Below the pieces are notes generated by a model. The model searched no databases. It was not told where the DNA came from and saw nothing but the letters and a program-made list of their open reading frames with translations. Below are positions 15,971 through 22,790 of a stretch of DNA of 24,544 nt, piece after piece. The stretch spans positions 1-24,544 of the forward strand of contig JAICXG010000009.1 of the NCBI GenBank assembly GCA_025980625.1. Direction: 5' to 3'. Both the position numbers and the translations under genes were made by a program. The stretch is from Chthoniobacterales bacterium (lineage in GTDB: Bacteria > Verrucomicrobiota > Verrucomicrobiia > Chthoniobacterales > UBA10450). Position 1 is the first letter of the stretch. Every line of letters begins with the position of its first letter.

Positions 15971-16208
15971 AGAATTCGAGAACCGGGCGCGTCTTTACGT
16001 CATCGGAGCGCTTGACGATGTCGAGACCCGCGAATTCGAGGAAGCGCGCGGCAAATTCGGGCAGAAGGCGGAAGATTTCATCACCGAGTGCTACCGTCTG
16101 CACGAAGCCTTCGCCTTAAGTCTGCGGCCGGCGAAATCCTCCGATGCCCTCAAGGAACGGCTCATGAAAATGGTGCGGGAACGAAGGCAGGAAGACCCAA
16201 GTCGTTAG
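15960..16208 (+). CDS. Short anti-sigma-like protein (RskA N-terminal-like, truncated)
   Basis: The 82-residue protein starts at an ATG inside the sigma gene (11-nt overlap). The sequence FENRARLYVIGALDDVETREFEEARGKFG (about 6-34) matches the N-terminal helical domain of RskA-type anti-sigma factors, which usually reads 'LAGLYVLGALDPEE..EFE'. No Cys/His zinc motif is present, and the protein ends at PSR with no transmembrane segment or extracytoplasmic domain. It is either a soluble minimal anti-sigma factor or a truncated gene. The stop TAG is part of an exact iterated 9-mer (16202-16210), which also supplies the stop of the convergent DUF2017 gene. Confidence 0.75.
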   Translation: MSFKEFENRARLYVIGALDDVETREFEEARGKFGQKAEDFITECYRLHEAFALSLRPAKSSDALKERLMKMVRERRQEDPSR

Positions 16209-16714
16209 GCATCGGGCTTCTCCGCGCATTCCATGTCGCGCAGGATAAACTCCTGCACAAAGCCATAAAAATTGATCTGGAAAAGCCCGAGGTCGCGGCG
16301 CGAGCCGATCGGCGAGCGATAATGATCGCACAGCTCCGCCTCGGTAAAGTCATACTTCGCGGCAATCGTCAGGCGGGCCTGGTTCAGCGCATTGAGCCAG
16401 GACTCGGAATGCTCGCGCGGGATGCGCAGGGTGCGATTGGCGAATGGCTTCTCGTTAGGCTGAAGTTGGCGCAGGTCCGCCTCGACCAGTTCCGTCGCAT
16501 CCTGGAAATGCTTGCGCAGTCCGGGCTCGACGTAGAGCTTCCACTCGGCGCAAAATTCCTTCTCGTTAGGCCCGGCCGGCGCGCTGAAGATGCGCTCTTC
16601 CGCCGCCGTGATTCCATCCGGCTTCGCGCTCCCTGGGATCTGACGCAAGAGTTCGGCGAGAAACGGATCAATTTCAGTGATCTCGAGTGCGCCGTTCTTA
16701 CAGGAAACCTCCAT
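16205..16714 (-). CDS. DUF2017-family protein
   Basis: The predicted protein has 169 residues from the ATG at 16714, one nucleotide after the clpS stop; the frame stays open upstream inside clpS but that is the shadow of clpS. Residues such as FLAELLRQIP, YVEPGLRKHFQDATELVEADLRQL and ESWLNALNQARLTIAAKYDFTEAEL match the helical DUF2017 family as I know it, which is repeatedly encoded beside clpS. Its role is unknown; the conserved linkage suggests a link to ClpS/N-end-rule proteolysis. Two exact 9-mers in the gene are both read as PNEK (16452, 16563). Its stop TAA is in a third copy shared with the convergent anti-sigma gene. Confidence 0.75.
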   Translation of the reverse strand: MEVSCKNGALEITEIDPFLAELLRQIPGSAKPDGITAAEERIFSAPAGPNEKEFCAEWKLYVEPGLRKHFQDATELVEADLRQLQPNEKPFANRTLRIPREHSESWLNALNQARLTIAAKYDFTEAELCDHYRSPIGSRRDLGLFQINFYGFVQEFILRDMECAEKPDA

Positions 16715-16715
16715 C

Positions 16716-17027
16716 TCAATTCGTCCGCTCGATTGTGGCGAGCAGGAGATAATCGTGCAACTGCTGAACAAACAATTCCGCCCGTTCCCGCACCCCGCTC
16801 CACAAAATCGAACGCCCCTTGTGGTGGACCTCGAGCATGTGCATTTCCGCTTTTTCCCGCGGATAGCCGAACACTTTTTGGAACACCATCGTCACGTAGC
16901 TCATCAAATTCACCGGATCGTTATGCACGACCACGTTCCAGGGTAGGTCGAGTGCTTCCTTTTCTTTCGTTTTCTCGGTGACTGTTGGACTTTCGAGGGC
17001 GGCGTAAATCTGCGGAAACATTTGCAT
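16716..17027 (-). CDS. clpS: ATP-dependent Clp protease adaptor ClpS
   Basis: The 103-residue protein binds the ClpA/ClpC N-domain and delivers N-degron substrates to the protease in the cytoplasm. A flexible acidic/basic N-terminal extension is followed by the core: LPWNVVVHNDPVNLMSYVTMVFQKVFGY, then AEMHMLEVHHKGRSIL. The substrate-pocket signature HNDPVN and the MLEVHHKG segment are intact. The ATG at 17027 was chosen; a second ATG two codons downstream is possible. The gene directly precedes DUF2017, and the two are almost certainly cotranscribed. The 17028-17160 spacer shows no further gene. Confidence 0.93.
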   Translation of the reverse strand: MQMFPQIYAALESPTVTEKTKEKEALDLPWNVVVHNDPVNLMSYVTMVFQKVFGYPREKAEMHMLEVHHKGRSILWSGVRERAELFVQQLHDYLLLATIERTN

Positions 17028-17160
17028 GGAAAGAGCCGCGGCCGCGATTCCCAGCTCAGCGCTGGCCGCGAAATTTCCAGGAGCCGTCCGGCCGAAGCAT
17101 AACGAAAAATACCATGCCGCAGTCGCAAGGCAACGTCTCCTCCCGTCCTGCTCATCCGAC

Positions 17161-17595
17161 TCAGGTGGAGGCTTGCCTAACGATATGCTCCTGGGCCCGC
17201 TCCATGCGCCGCCGCGCCGCCGGGGTCGCGTCCTCGAATCCGCGCAGGTGGAGCAAGCCGTGGACGAGATAAAGGCGGAGTTCGTGCCCTAACGACTTTC
17301 TGTAGCTCCGGGCTTGGCGTCTCGCGGTCTCGACGCTGATAAAGATCTCGCCATGATCGAAAGTAATCACGTCAGTCGGGCCGGTGATCTGCATGAACCG
17401 ACGATGCAGCGCGCTCATTCTTCGATCTGAGATGAGGATCACGTGCACTTCCTGCAAATTCGTTAGGCCACTGCCCCTTTCCTTTGCGCACAAGGGCAGC
17501 GCGCGGCGCGCAAAATCTTGCAGCGCAGACTCGTCGAGCAGGATCTTGCGCTGGCGGTTGTGCACGAATACCTGCGGCGGACCGGGAGACATCAT
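17161..17595 (-). CDS. ybeY: Endoribonuclease YbeY
   Basis: The 144-residue metal-dependent RNase acts in 16S rRNA 3' maturation and ribosome quality control. The fold signature is visible: EVHVILISDRRMSALHRRFM, TDVITFDHGEIFIS and the metal motif HGLLHLRGFED. The usual motif is HGxLHLxGxDH. Here the first two His ligands are kept, but the third His position is Asp (GFED in place of GYDH). Similar substitutions occur in some phyla, so activity is still plausible. The start overlaps the stop of the upstream panE-like gene (ATGATG), indicating coupling. Two 9-mers are inside (17175 read IVRQ; 17460 read GLTNL) and a near-match is at 17287. Confidence 0.9.
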   Translation of the reverse strand: MMSPGPPQVFVHNRQRKILLDESALQDFARRALPLCAKERGSGLTNLQEVHVILISDRRMSALHRRFMQITGPTDVITFDHGEIFISVETARRQARSYRKSLGHELRLYLVHGLLHLRGFEDATPAARRRMERAQEHIVRQAST

Positions 17596-18533
17596 CCTCT
17601 GCGACTGCCATCATCCAGCGCGACCAGTTCGTGATAAAGTTGCTCGAGATGCGGCGCTTTCACTCCCGCCGCCTGAGCGCGGCGCAGCGGCTCGCCCCAG
17701 ATCGCTTCGAGCTCGAGCGGTTTGCCAGCTTCGTAATCGAGCAAGGTCGAAGGCTTGTATGCGCCCATCGTTTGCGTCCGCTTGATCTGCTCGAGGGCCA
17801 GTGCGCTCGGCAGTTTGTGCCCGCAGGCATTTGCGATTGCGATCGTTTCCTGCATCAGGCTGAGTGCTTGCATCCGCAGATGGTCGCGCGCGAGCAAGCT
17901 GGCGGTGTCCAGTCCGCCGCTCGTGATCGTTAGGCCATTGAACGCAATGTTCCAGACGAGCTTGCGCCAACGTTCCGCTGCCAGGTCAGCAACGACCGTG
18001 CAAACCACACCGCAACGCTTGAACTCCCAGGCGATATCGTGCGTCCGCGGCTGCGGCAGCCCGGCAAATTCGCCGAGCATCATTCGCCCGGAACCGAACT
18101 GTTCGACCGCGCCCGGTGCGCTGCGGGTCAGGCAAATGAAACAAAGCCCGCCGAGAATGCGTGCGGCGCCGAAATGCCGGGCGAGAAACTCTTCGTTCCC
18201 GAGCCCGTTCTGCAAGGTCAGGATCATCGTCTTTTCGCCTAACAACGGCGCGATGAGCGGCGGAAGATCGCCGTTCGTCGTTGTTTTGACCGCGACAAGG
18301 ACCAGATCGCTTGGTCCAATCTCACAGGTCGAACGATAGGCGCAAACGTTAGGCACATAAATGTTTTCGCCTTTGCTGCGGATGCGCAGACCGTGTTTGC
18401 GGACCGGATCGTAATCACTCCGCAGCAGGAAATGCACGTCGCGCCCGAAGCGGGCCAGTTTGCCGCCGTAATAAAGCCCAATCGCACCCGCGCCCACGAT
18501 TGCGATGCGAAAGTGCGGCAGCGCATGTTTCAT
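17592..18533 (-). CDS. Ketopantoate reductase family protein (PanE/ApbA-like)
   Basis: The 313-residue NADPH-dependent reductase-fold protein has an N-terminal Rossmann motif AIVGAGAIGLYYGGKLA (11-27), VLVAVKTTTN, and LTLQNGLGNEE, a PanE hallmark. The C-terminal helical domain has ERWRKLVWNIAFNGLT (catalytic Lys and Asn region) and KPLELEAIWGEP with the conserved Glu. PanE reduces 2-dehydropantoate to pantoate in coenzyme A synthesis. Many paralogues act on other 2-keto acids, so the symbol is withheld. It overlaps ybeY at its 3' end and follows the NDH-2 gene by 31 nt. An exact 9-mer at 17927 is read NGLTI. Confidence 0.88.
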   Translation of the reverse strand: MKHALPHFRIAIVGAGAIGLYYGGKLARFGRDVHFLLRSDYDPVRKHGLRIRSKGENIYVPNVCAYRSTCEIGPSDLVLVAVKTTTNGDLPPLIAPLLGEKTMILTLQNGLGNEEFLARHFGAARILGGLCFICLTRSAPGAVEQFGSGRMMLGEFAGLPQPRTHDIAWEFKRCGVVCTVVADLAAERWRKLVWNIAFNGLTITSGGLDTASLLARDHLRMQALSLMQETIAIANACGHKLPSALALEQIKRTQTMGAYKPSTLLDYEAGKPLELEAIWGEPLRRAQAAGVKAPHLEQLYHELVALDDGSRRG

Positions 18534-18564
18534 CGCGTGAGTGGGTCGTGATTGAGCGACGTTT

Positions 18565-19845
18565 TCACACCGGTGGCCGTTGCTCGGCTCGGAAATTGCG
18601 AGTGATCAGCCGGGCGCCCTTGTTGAAGGTGAGATAGGCCCACGCCCATTGGAACAGGACTGCAATGCGGTTCCGAAACCCGACGAGGTAGAGGATGTGC
18701 ACAAAGATCCACGCCAACCACGCCAGCAACCCGCTCAAGTGGATGAAATTCAGATCGGCCACCGCGCGGTTCCGGCCGATGGTCGCCATGCTGCCCTTGT
18801 CCCAATAACAAAAGCGCTGCGGCTTTTCGCCCTTGATCATCCGCAGAATGTTCTGCGCCGCGTGCCGCCCCTCCTGGATTGCGACCGGCGATATCCCCGG
18901 GAGGGTCTTGCCTTTTGTGTCGGTGAAATGGGCGAGGTCGCCGATCACCTGCACTTCCGGATGTCCGGGAATGGTGAGGTCGTCCTGCACGATCACACGT
19001 CCGGCCCGATCGATCGGCACGCCTAACGTTTTCCCGACAAAGGAGGCCACGTTGCCCGCCGCCCAGATTTTCACTCGGCAGGGAATGAATTTCCCCGCTA
19101 CCTCGAGCCCATTCTCGCTCAGGTTTGTCGCGTGCGTCCCGGTGATGACTTCCACCCCGAGTTCCTGCAATTGTTTGAGCGCGCTGGCCGACAAATCCTC
19201 CGGGTAGGCCGAGAGCACCCGCTTGTCGCCCTCGACCAGAATGACACGCGCCGTCGAGGGATCGATGTGACGAAAATCTTTCGCCAGCGTCTCGCGCGCG
19301 ATCTCGGCAATCGCGCCCGCCATTTCCACTCCTGTCGGTCCGCCGCCGATGATGACGAAATTCATCGCCGCCGCCCGTGCCGCCGGGTCTGTCGTCTTCT
19401 CCGCAAACTCGAACGCCATCAGAATGCGGCGCCGAATCTCGATTGCGTCCTCCAGGCTCTTCAGGCCGGGCGCGAGTTTCTCCCATTCATCATGGCCGAA
19501 GTAGGAATGACGCGCGCCGGTCGCGAGGATGAGATAATCATAAGGAATCGGACGCTCGCCCGTTCGCACACATCGCGGCTCAAGATCGATCGCCTGCGCT
19601 TCCCCCAGCACCACCTCGATGTTTTCGTACTTACCCAGCACACCGCGAATCGGCGCCGCGATATCTGCCGGCGAAAGCGCCGCCGTCGCCACTTGATAGA
19701 GAAGCGGCTGGAAAAGATGATGGTTTGTGCGGTCGATCACGGTCACGGACACAGGCTTGTTGCCGAGATGCTTTGCCGCCTCCAAGCCGCCGAAACCGGC
19801 TCCGATGATCACAACCCGCGGACCCGCCGGCGATTCATTTTCCAT
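18565..19845 (-). CDS. Type II NADH dehydrogenase (NDH-2)
   Basis: The predicted protein has 426 residues from the ATG at 19845; upstream codons in the frame are not protein-like. The FAD motif VVIIGAGFGGLEAAKHL starts at 11 and the NAD(P)H motif FVIIGGGPTGVEMAGAI at about 160. LATGARHSYFGHDEWE and VQVIGDLAHF are typical of NDH-2. The C-terminal region is strongly hydrophobic/amphipathic (LLAWLAWIFVHILYLVGF; IAVLFQWAWAYLTF), the usual membrane attachment. The enzyme passes electrons from NADH to quinone without proton pumping. It is divergent from rpmI across an 84-bp spacer that must hold both promoters. Only one-mismatch copies of the 9-mer (e.g. 19021) are present. Confidence 0.92.
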   Translation of the reverse strand: MENESPAGPRVVIIGAGFGGLEAAKHLGNKPVSVTVIDRTNHHLFQPLLYQVATAALSPADIAAPIRGVLGKYENIEVVLGEAQAIDLEPRCVRTGERPIPYDYLILATGARHSYFGHDEWEKLAPGLKSLEDAIEIRRRILMAFEFAEKTTDPAARAAAMNFVIIGGGPTGVEMAGAIAEIARETLAKDFRHIDPSTARVILVEGDKRVLSAYPEDLSASALKQLQELGVEVITGTHATNLSENGLEVAGKFIPCRVKIWAAGNVASFVGKTLGVPIDRAGRVIVQDDLTIPGHPEVQVIGDLAHFTDTKGKTLPGISPVAIQEGRHAAQNILRMIKGEKPQRFCYWDKGSMATIGRNRAVADLNFIHLSGLLAWLAWIFVHILYLVGFRNRIAVLFQWAWAYLTFNKGARLITRNFRAEQRPPV

Positions 19846-19929
19846 CGCAGAACCTTGGCTCGAATGCCTCCGCCGTAAACGACAAAATCGGTTGTCACTC
19901 CGGCAGGCCGCGCTTATCTTCCGCGCCTT

Positions 19930-20139
19930 ATGCCGAAGCCGATCGCGCGCAGCAAAACCAGAAAAGCAGTCGCCAAGCGATTCAAGATCACCGCGACCGG
20001 GAAAGTGCTGCGCTCCCACGCCAAGCGCCGGCATTTGCTTTCCGCCAAGAACGCAAAGAGTAAGCGCCAGCTCGCCCGCTCCGCCGTCGTGCATAAGACG
20101 GACGTGCAGCGGATCAAAGCAAACCTGCCTTTCGCCTAA
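19930..20139 (+). CDS. rpmI: 50S ribosomal protein L35 (bL35)
   Basis: The 69-residue, very basic protein matches bL35: MPKPIARSKTRKAVAKRFKITATGKVLRSHAKRRHLL, then KSKRQLARSAVVHKTDVQRIKANLPFA in order. The TAA stop lies inside a GCCTAAC core. The normal neighbours infC and rplT are absent: upstream is the divergent NDH-2 gene, and downstream the cassette array begins within 200 bp. Confidence 0.95.
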   Translation: MPKPIARSKTRKAVAKRFKITATGKVLRSHAKRRHLLSAKNAKSKRQLARSAVVHKTDVQRIKANLPFA

Positions 20140-20173
20140 CCGGCAGCCCGCAGCTCACGGGAAAGCGTTAGGC
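20134..20173 (+). terminator. Possible rpmI terminator hairpin built from an inverted 7-mer pair
   Basis: GCCTAAC (20134-20140, containing the rpmI stop) and GTTAGGC (20167-20173) are perfect inverted repeats. Between them CCCG and CGGG can extend the stem around a loop CAGCTCA. There is no T-tract. It resembles the paired uptake-sequence terminators of Neisseria and Pasteurellaceae. Its function is inferred from position only. Confidence 0.45.
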
Positions 20174-20322
20174 CGGGAGCTGGACGAACCAACACCTGTA
20201 ACGTCCGCCCGTCGCTGCCTTACTGCCCGACCATTCGGGCGTAATGAATCCCGTTTAGGGTCACCATAACTCAGCGTGTAGGCGCAGAGCTCCTCATCCG
20301 CGTGCACATTGGTCACACGCAT
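20155..20322 (-). CDS. Short ORF after the last attC (possible truncated cassette gene, 55 aa)
   Basis: The ATG lies 4 nt beyond the GTTAGGC of attC-g, exactly where a cassette gene would start in the direction of the array. It begins MRVTNVHADEELCAYTLSYG, which looks like natural protein, and degrades into an Arg/Ser-rich stretch ending RPNAFP; the last part runs over the rpmI hairpin. No family is recognised. It may be the 5' stub of a cassette gene whose remainder and attC were lost at the junction with rpmI. Otherwise 20174-20326 contains nothing recognisable. Confidence 0.4.
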   Translation of the reverse strand: MRVTNVHADEELCAYTLSYGDPKRDSLRPNGRAVRQRRADVTGVGSSSSRPNAFP

Positions 20323-20326
20323 TAAT

Positions 20327-20485
20327 GCCTAACGAGATCAAGACACGCCAATCATCTGGAACCCGGCCTCCTCGAAGCGAAGGAACTGTTACTCAGCTAA
20401 AAACTCGAGCCGCAGCCGGGTCGAAAGCCTTCAAAATTCGTGCGACGGCACGAGAGGCCGCTCCTGCTCATATCGAATTGGCTGC
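20327..20485 (-). repeat. attC-g (degenerate left arm)
   Basis: The right arm on the minus strand ends GTCTTGATCTCGTTAGGC, with R' at 20333-20327. The left end near 20485 reads GCAGCCAATTCGATATGAGC, where the RYYYAAC core is degenerate although the ATGAGC stem block is recognisable. The EVE-like gene stops at 20487, immediately before it. Confidence 0.6.
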
Positions 20486-20486
20486 A

Positions 20487-20897
20487 TCAAAAGAATCCGG
20501 CGAGAAATGCTGCCGCTTCCTCCGAGATACCGACGATCTTGTTCGTTGCCTGACGATAGAATTTGAAATTGAGCTCGGTCTCGGGTCGACCGTCGTTCCA
20601 GCCGGAAAAAAGTCTGAGCCCGCTCCGCCCCAGTCGCCGCTTCGCGCGCGCGGTGAGTCTGACGGTGATGCTCACTCGCGGCGTTTGCCGGGCAATCCCG
20701 CGTTTTTGTGAAATCGCTTTGGCCGAGGTGACGACGCCGCTCGCGATGAGGCCTGGCCCGCCTTCTTTCTCGCTCGCGAAGACGAAAATCGTATCGCCTT
20801 TGGCGATGTGCTTGCCACCATACATGGTCTTCTGCGCGCGAAACGCGAAAGTTTTCGCCCACGGATCGCTAACCTCGGCTTTGATCGCGAAGACCAT
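20487..20897 (-). CDS. EVE/PUA-like domain protein, cassette-encoded
   Basis: The 136-residue protein has a central KHIAKGDTIFVFASEKEGGPGLIASGVVTSA (about 29-59 in order), the pattern of EVE/ASCH-type PUA-like folds, which bind modified nucleotides or RNA. The C-terminus FYRQATNKIVGISEEAAAFL is also suggestive of a small cassette protein. A catalytic role is not visible. It fills one cassette, starting about 48 nt after the R' cut of attC-f and stopping at the edge of attC-g. EVE proteins often occur in defence settings, but nothing else here supports that role. Confidence 0.7.
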   Translation of the reverse strand: MVFAIKAEVSDPWAKTFAFRAQKTMYGGKHIAKGDTIFVFASEKEGGPGLIASGVVTSAKAISQKRGIARQTPRVSITVRLTARAKRRLGRSGLRLFSGWNDGRPETELNFKFYRQATNKIVGISEEAAAFLAGFF

Positions 20898-20944
20898 GCT
20901 CTTTATTTCGCACCATTAATTTCCATGGCTGTCCACGGGACCAG

Positions 20945-21024
20945 GCCTAACGAGAACAAGATGAGCCGAGGCGAGCGCATGGATAGGACAACGGCCCGCC
21001 CTCGGTCGCAGCGATTGGTTAGAT
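20945..21024 (-). repeat. attC-f (80 bp)
   Basis: The minus-strand site runs from ATCTAAC (R'', 21024-21018) to GTTAGGC (R', 20951-20945). Its right arm is GGCTCATCTTGTTCTC. The arms pair around CGACCGAGG / CCTCGGCTC. It is the shortest clean site in the array. The 145 bp between it and the hydrolase stop (21025-21168) contain a 23-codon minus-strand frame ending MVREIEIKE, perhaps a gene remnant, and nothing else recognisable. Confidence 0.85.
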
Positions 21025-21168
21025 TCTTGAATCTCTATTCCTTAATCTCAATTTCCCGAACCATTCCGACATCAGCATGGGTCAACTCCATGTTTGTGAC
21101 GGGCATGACACTAAACGGGTGGACCGGCCTGGTCCTCGCGTGATCGCGAAGTGTTCCAGGCGCCGTGC

Positions 21169-22008
21169 TTAACGGAGTGGGTCATGGCCCGACAGGCTTT
21201 CGCAAAAGGCGCGCAGGCGCTCATTGAAGGCGGCCGCGTCGTCCCAGAATGCTGCGTGCCCCGTAGCCGCCATTAGCTGAACTTGCGCGTGAGGCATCGC
21301 TGCCGTGTACCGTTCGACGGCGGCCGGTTTGACAATCCCATCTGCAGTCCCATGCGTAATCAGCACAGGCTTGCGAATCTTCGGCAGGAGATCGTCGTTG
21401 TCGAAGGAGCGTGATAACAGCCCCTGCCGGACATACGGCGGGACGGAGACATTGTATCCCAGCATCAGGTACAGTTCGGTGGCGGAGAGCTCATGGGCAA
21501 AACACAACCGCAGCAAGCCCTCCAGACCGTGGACACTTGTTTCCGTGTCTGTGGAGAAGAATTCTGGAATGAGGCTGAGAAACTCAGGAGTGAGGACCGA
21601 CATGGCCTCCTCACTGCCCAGCTTCGTCGCGGCGCCGACGAAATGGAGCCCGCCGAGCGCGTCCTCACCGTAGTGCCGGATGTAGTCGAGGAAGACAAGC
21701 GGACCATAAGACCAGCCCGAGAGCACTGGATGATCGAGACCGAGCGCCTGCATGACCGCATGGACATCGTCGGCCCACTGCTTCGAGTCGTCATAGCCGA
21801 CACGCGGCTTTTCCGAAAGACCATGACCGCGCATATCCAGCGCGACCAGTCGGTGGCCCTCGGCCAGACTCGAGTTCAGCTGTCGACTCCACTGGAGCCA
21901 ACACTGCGATAAGCCGTGGATGAAGACAATCGGCCGACCCCGGGGATTCCCCGTCTCCACGGCATGGAGCCGGACGCCCCCGCCGCCTGTGATTCTATGA
22001 CTTTTCAT
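21169..22008 (-). CDS. Alpha/beta hydrolase, cassette-encoded
   Basis: The 279-residue alpha/beta hydrolase fold has oxyanion motif FIHGL (29-33), DMRGHGLSEKP (58-68), nucleophile elbow GWSYG with Ser100, acid Asp223 in HGTADGI and His251 in ATGHAAFW. The triad is complete and no signal peptide is seen, so it is a cytoplasmic esterase, lactonase or related enzyme of unknown substrate. The ATG at 22008 follows a GGAGAGG ribosome site and lies 26 nt after the R' of attC-e, so the gene is well placed for its own translation inside the cassette. Its stop is 145 nt before attC-f, longer than in the other cassettes. Confidence 0.9.
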   Translation of the reverse strand: MKSHRITGGGGVRLHAVETGNPRGRPIVFIHGLSQCWLQWSRQLNSSLAEGHRLVALDMRGHGLSEKPRVGYDDSKQWADDVHAVMQALGLDHPVLSGWSYGPLVFLDYIRHYGEDALGGLHFVGAATKLGSEEAMSVLTPEFLSLIPEFFSTDTETSVHGLEGLLRLCFAHELSATELYLMLGYNVSVPPYVRQGLLSRSFDNDDLLPKIRKPVLITHGTADGIVKPAAVERYTAAMPHAQVQLMAATGHAAFWDDAAAFNERLRAFCESLSGHDPLR

Positions 22009-22034
22009 CGTGTTCGTCCTCTCCGGATACTCCC

Positions 22035-22299
22035 GCCTAACGAGAACAAGATGAGCCGCCGCGAGCGAGAGCGTGCGTCGCTGCGGCTTGAAGGATTGAA
22101 CTCATAGAAAGCTAAATAGTACGGCGGCTCGGCGTCAGCTCCATCGCGAGCCTGTGTAATAAGTCGTTACGACGCTCAAAATAGCCTAAAAGAGACTATC
22201 GAAACACCCTCCGCAAAAATAAAAACGATTTATAGGTCATCCTCGTGCGTCCGATTTTATGGCCTCCGACTTATTACACAGCCTCTCGCCTGGTTAGGC
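22035..22299 (-). repeat. attC-e, split by a MITE
   Basis: R' GTTAGGC is at 22041-22035 with right arm GGCTCATCTTGTTCTC. R'' GCCTAAC is at 22299-22293 with left arm continuing as GGCGATGGAGCTGACG after the insertion is removed. Taking out 22148-22285 and one copy of the 4-bp duplication leaves a normal 123-bp attC. The insertion sits between the left-arm core and stem. Confidence 0.85.
22148..22285. mobile_element. 138-bp MITE with 19-bp terminal inverted repeats and TCGC target duplication
   Basis: The left end GAGCCTGTGTAATAAGTCG (22148-22166) and the reverse complement of the right end, GAGGCTGTGTAATAAGTCG (22285-22267), match at 18 of 19 positions. The element is flanked by TCGC at 22144-22147 and again at 22286-22289. 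It has no coding capacity and an AT-rich centre. A full-length partner transposase is not in the window, and the IS family is not assigned. Confidence 0.88.
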
Positions 22300-22312
22300 C
22301 GCGAGTTCTATC

Positions 22313-22633
22313 TCAACTTGATTGGCGTTTGAGTCCGTCACGAAAGGCAATGGATTCCAGTTCGACCCGCACGGCGTCCTCGATGGGAATCACCGGGCGT
22401 GCCTCGAAGACGAATGCAGGCAACATCGAGCAAAACTTGTGAACTGCAGTCGGATCATCGCAATCCAACATCATATACCCACCCCAGTCGCCCACTCGTA
22501 TCACGAACAACTCGATCTTGAAATTGGCGGACGGCTGCCATTGTGTAAACACCTCCAGAATCCGCTTCTGGGCATTCTCGTATTCTATGGGTGAACCTTG
22601 TGGACGCTCGGTCCAAGTGAGCATGTATTTCAT
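22313..22633 (-). CDS. DUF3303-like small protein, cassette-encoded
   Basis: The predicted protein has 106 residues from the ATG at 22633 (MKYMLTWTERPQG). The pattern MKYMLTW.., VFTQWQPSANFKIELFVIRVGDWGGYMMLDCDDPTAVHKFCSMLPAFVFEARPVIPIEDAV in order is that of DUF3303/YCII-like ferredoxin-fold proteins, which form dimeric alpha/beta barrels. No enzymatic activity is known for the group. Its stop is 13 nt before attC-e, the typical cassette arrangement, and the start follows attC-d by about 50 nt. Confidence 0.8.
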   Translation of the reverse strand: MKYMLTWTERPQGSPIEYENAQKRILEVFTQWQPSANFKIELFVIRVGDWGGYMMLDCDDPTAVHKFCSMLPAFVFEARPVIPIEDAVRVELESIAFRDGLKRQSS

Positions 22634-22684
22634 GGTTATATTACTTTCTAGAGTTAAGTTTCTGGAAATTAAAATGGCTTCCGA

Positions 22685-22790
22685 GCCTAACGAACAGAGC
22701 ATGAGCCAATCAGAGCGCGCGTGGCTACGGATGTTCGCTGGAATTCATGCAAAACTGCTGATCGCGGTGGTTTTCATATGGCGCTTTGAA
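22685..22790 (-). repeat. attC-d, gene-less cassette
   Basis: The right arm GGCTCATGCTCTGTTCGTTAGGC has its R' at 22691-22685. The left end near 22790 (GCTTCAAAGCGCCATATG) is a degenerate R''. Because the R' of attC-c lies directly upstream on the minus strand (22797-22791), the unit between the two cleavage points is only about 106 bp and consists of an attC alone. Confidence 0.65.

Noticed and set aside
16088..16981. Plus-strand open frame of 297 codons
   Set aside because: It lies opposite DUF2017 and clpS, which both have family signatures. The frame is a GC-rich shadow.
19132..19878. Plus-strand open frame of 248 codons
   Set aside because: It is antisense to the NDH-2 gene and its sequence is low-complexity Arg/Asp-rich.
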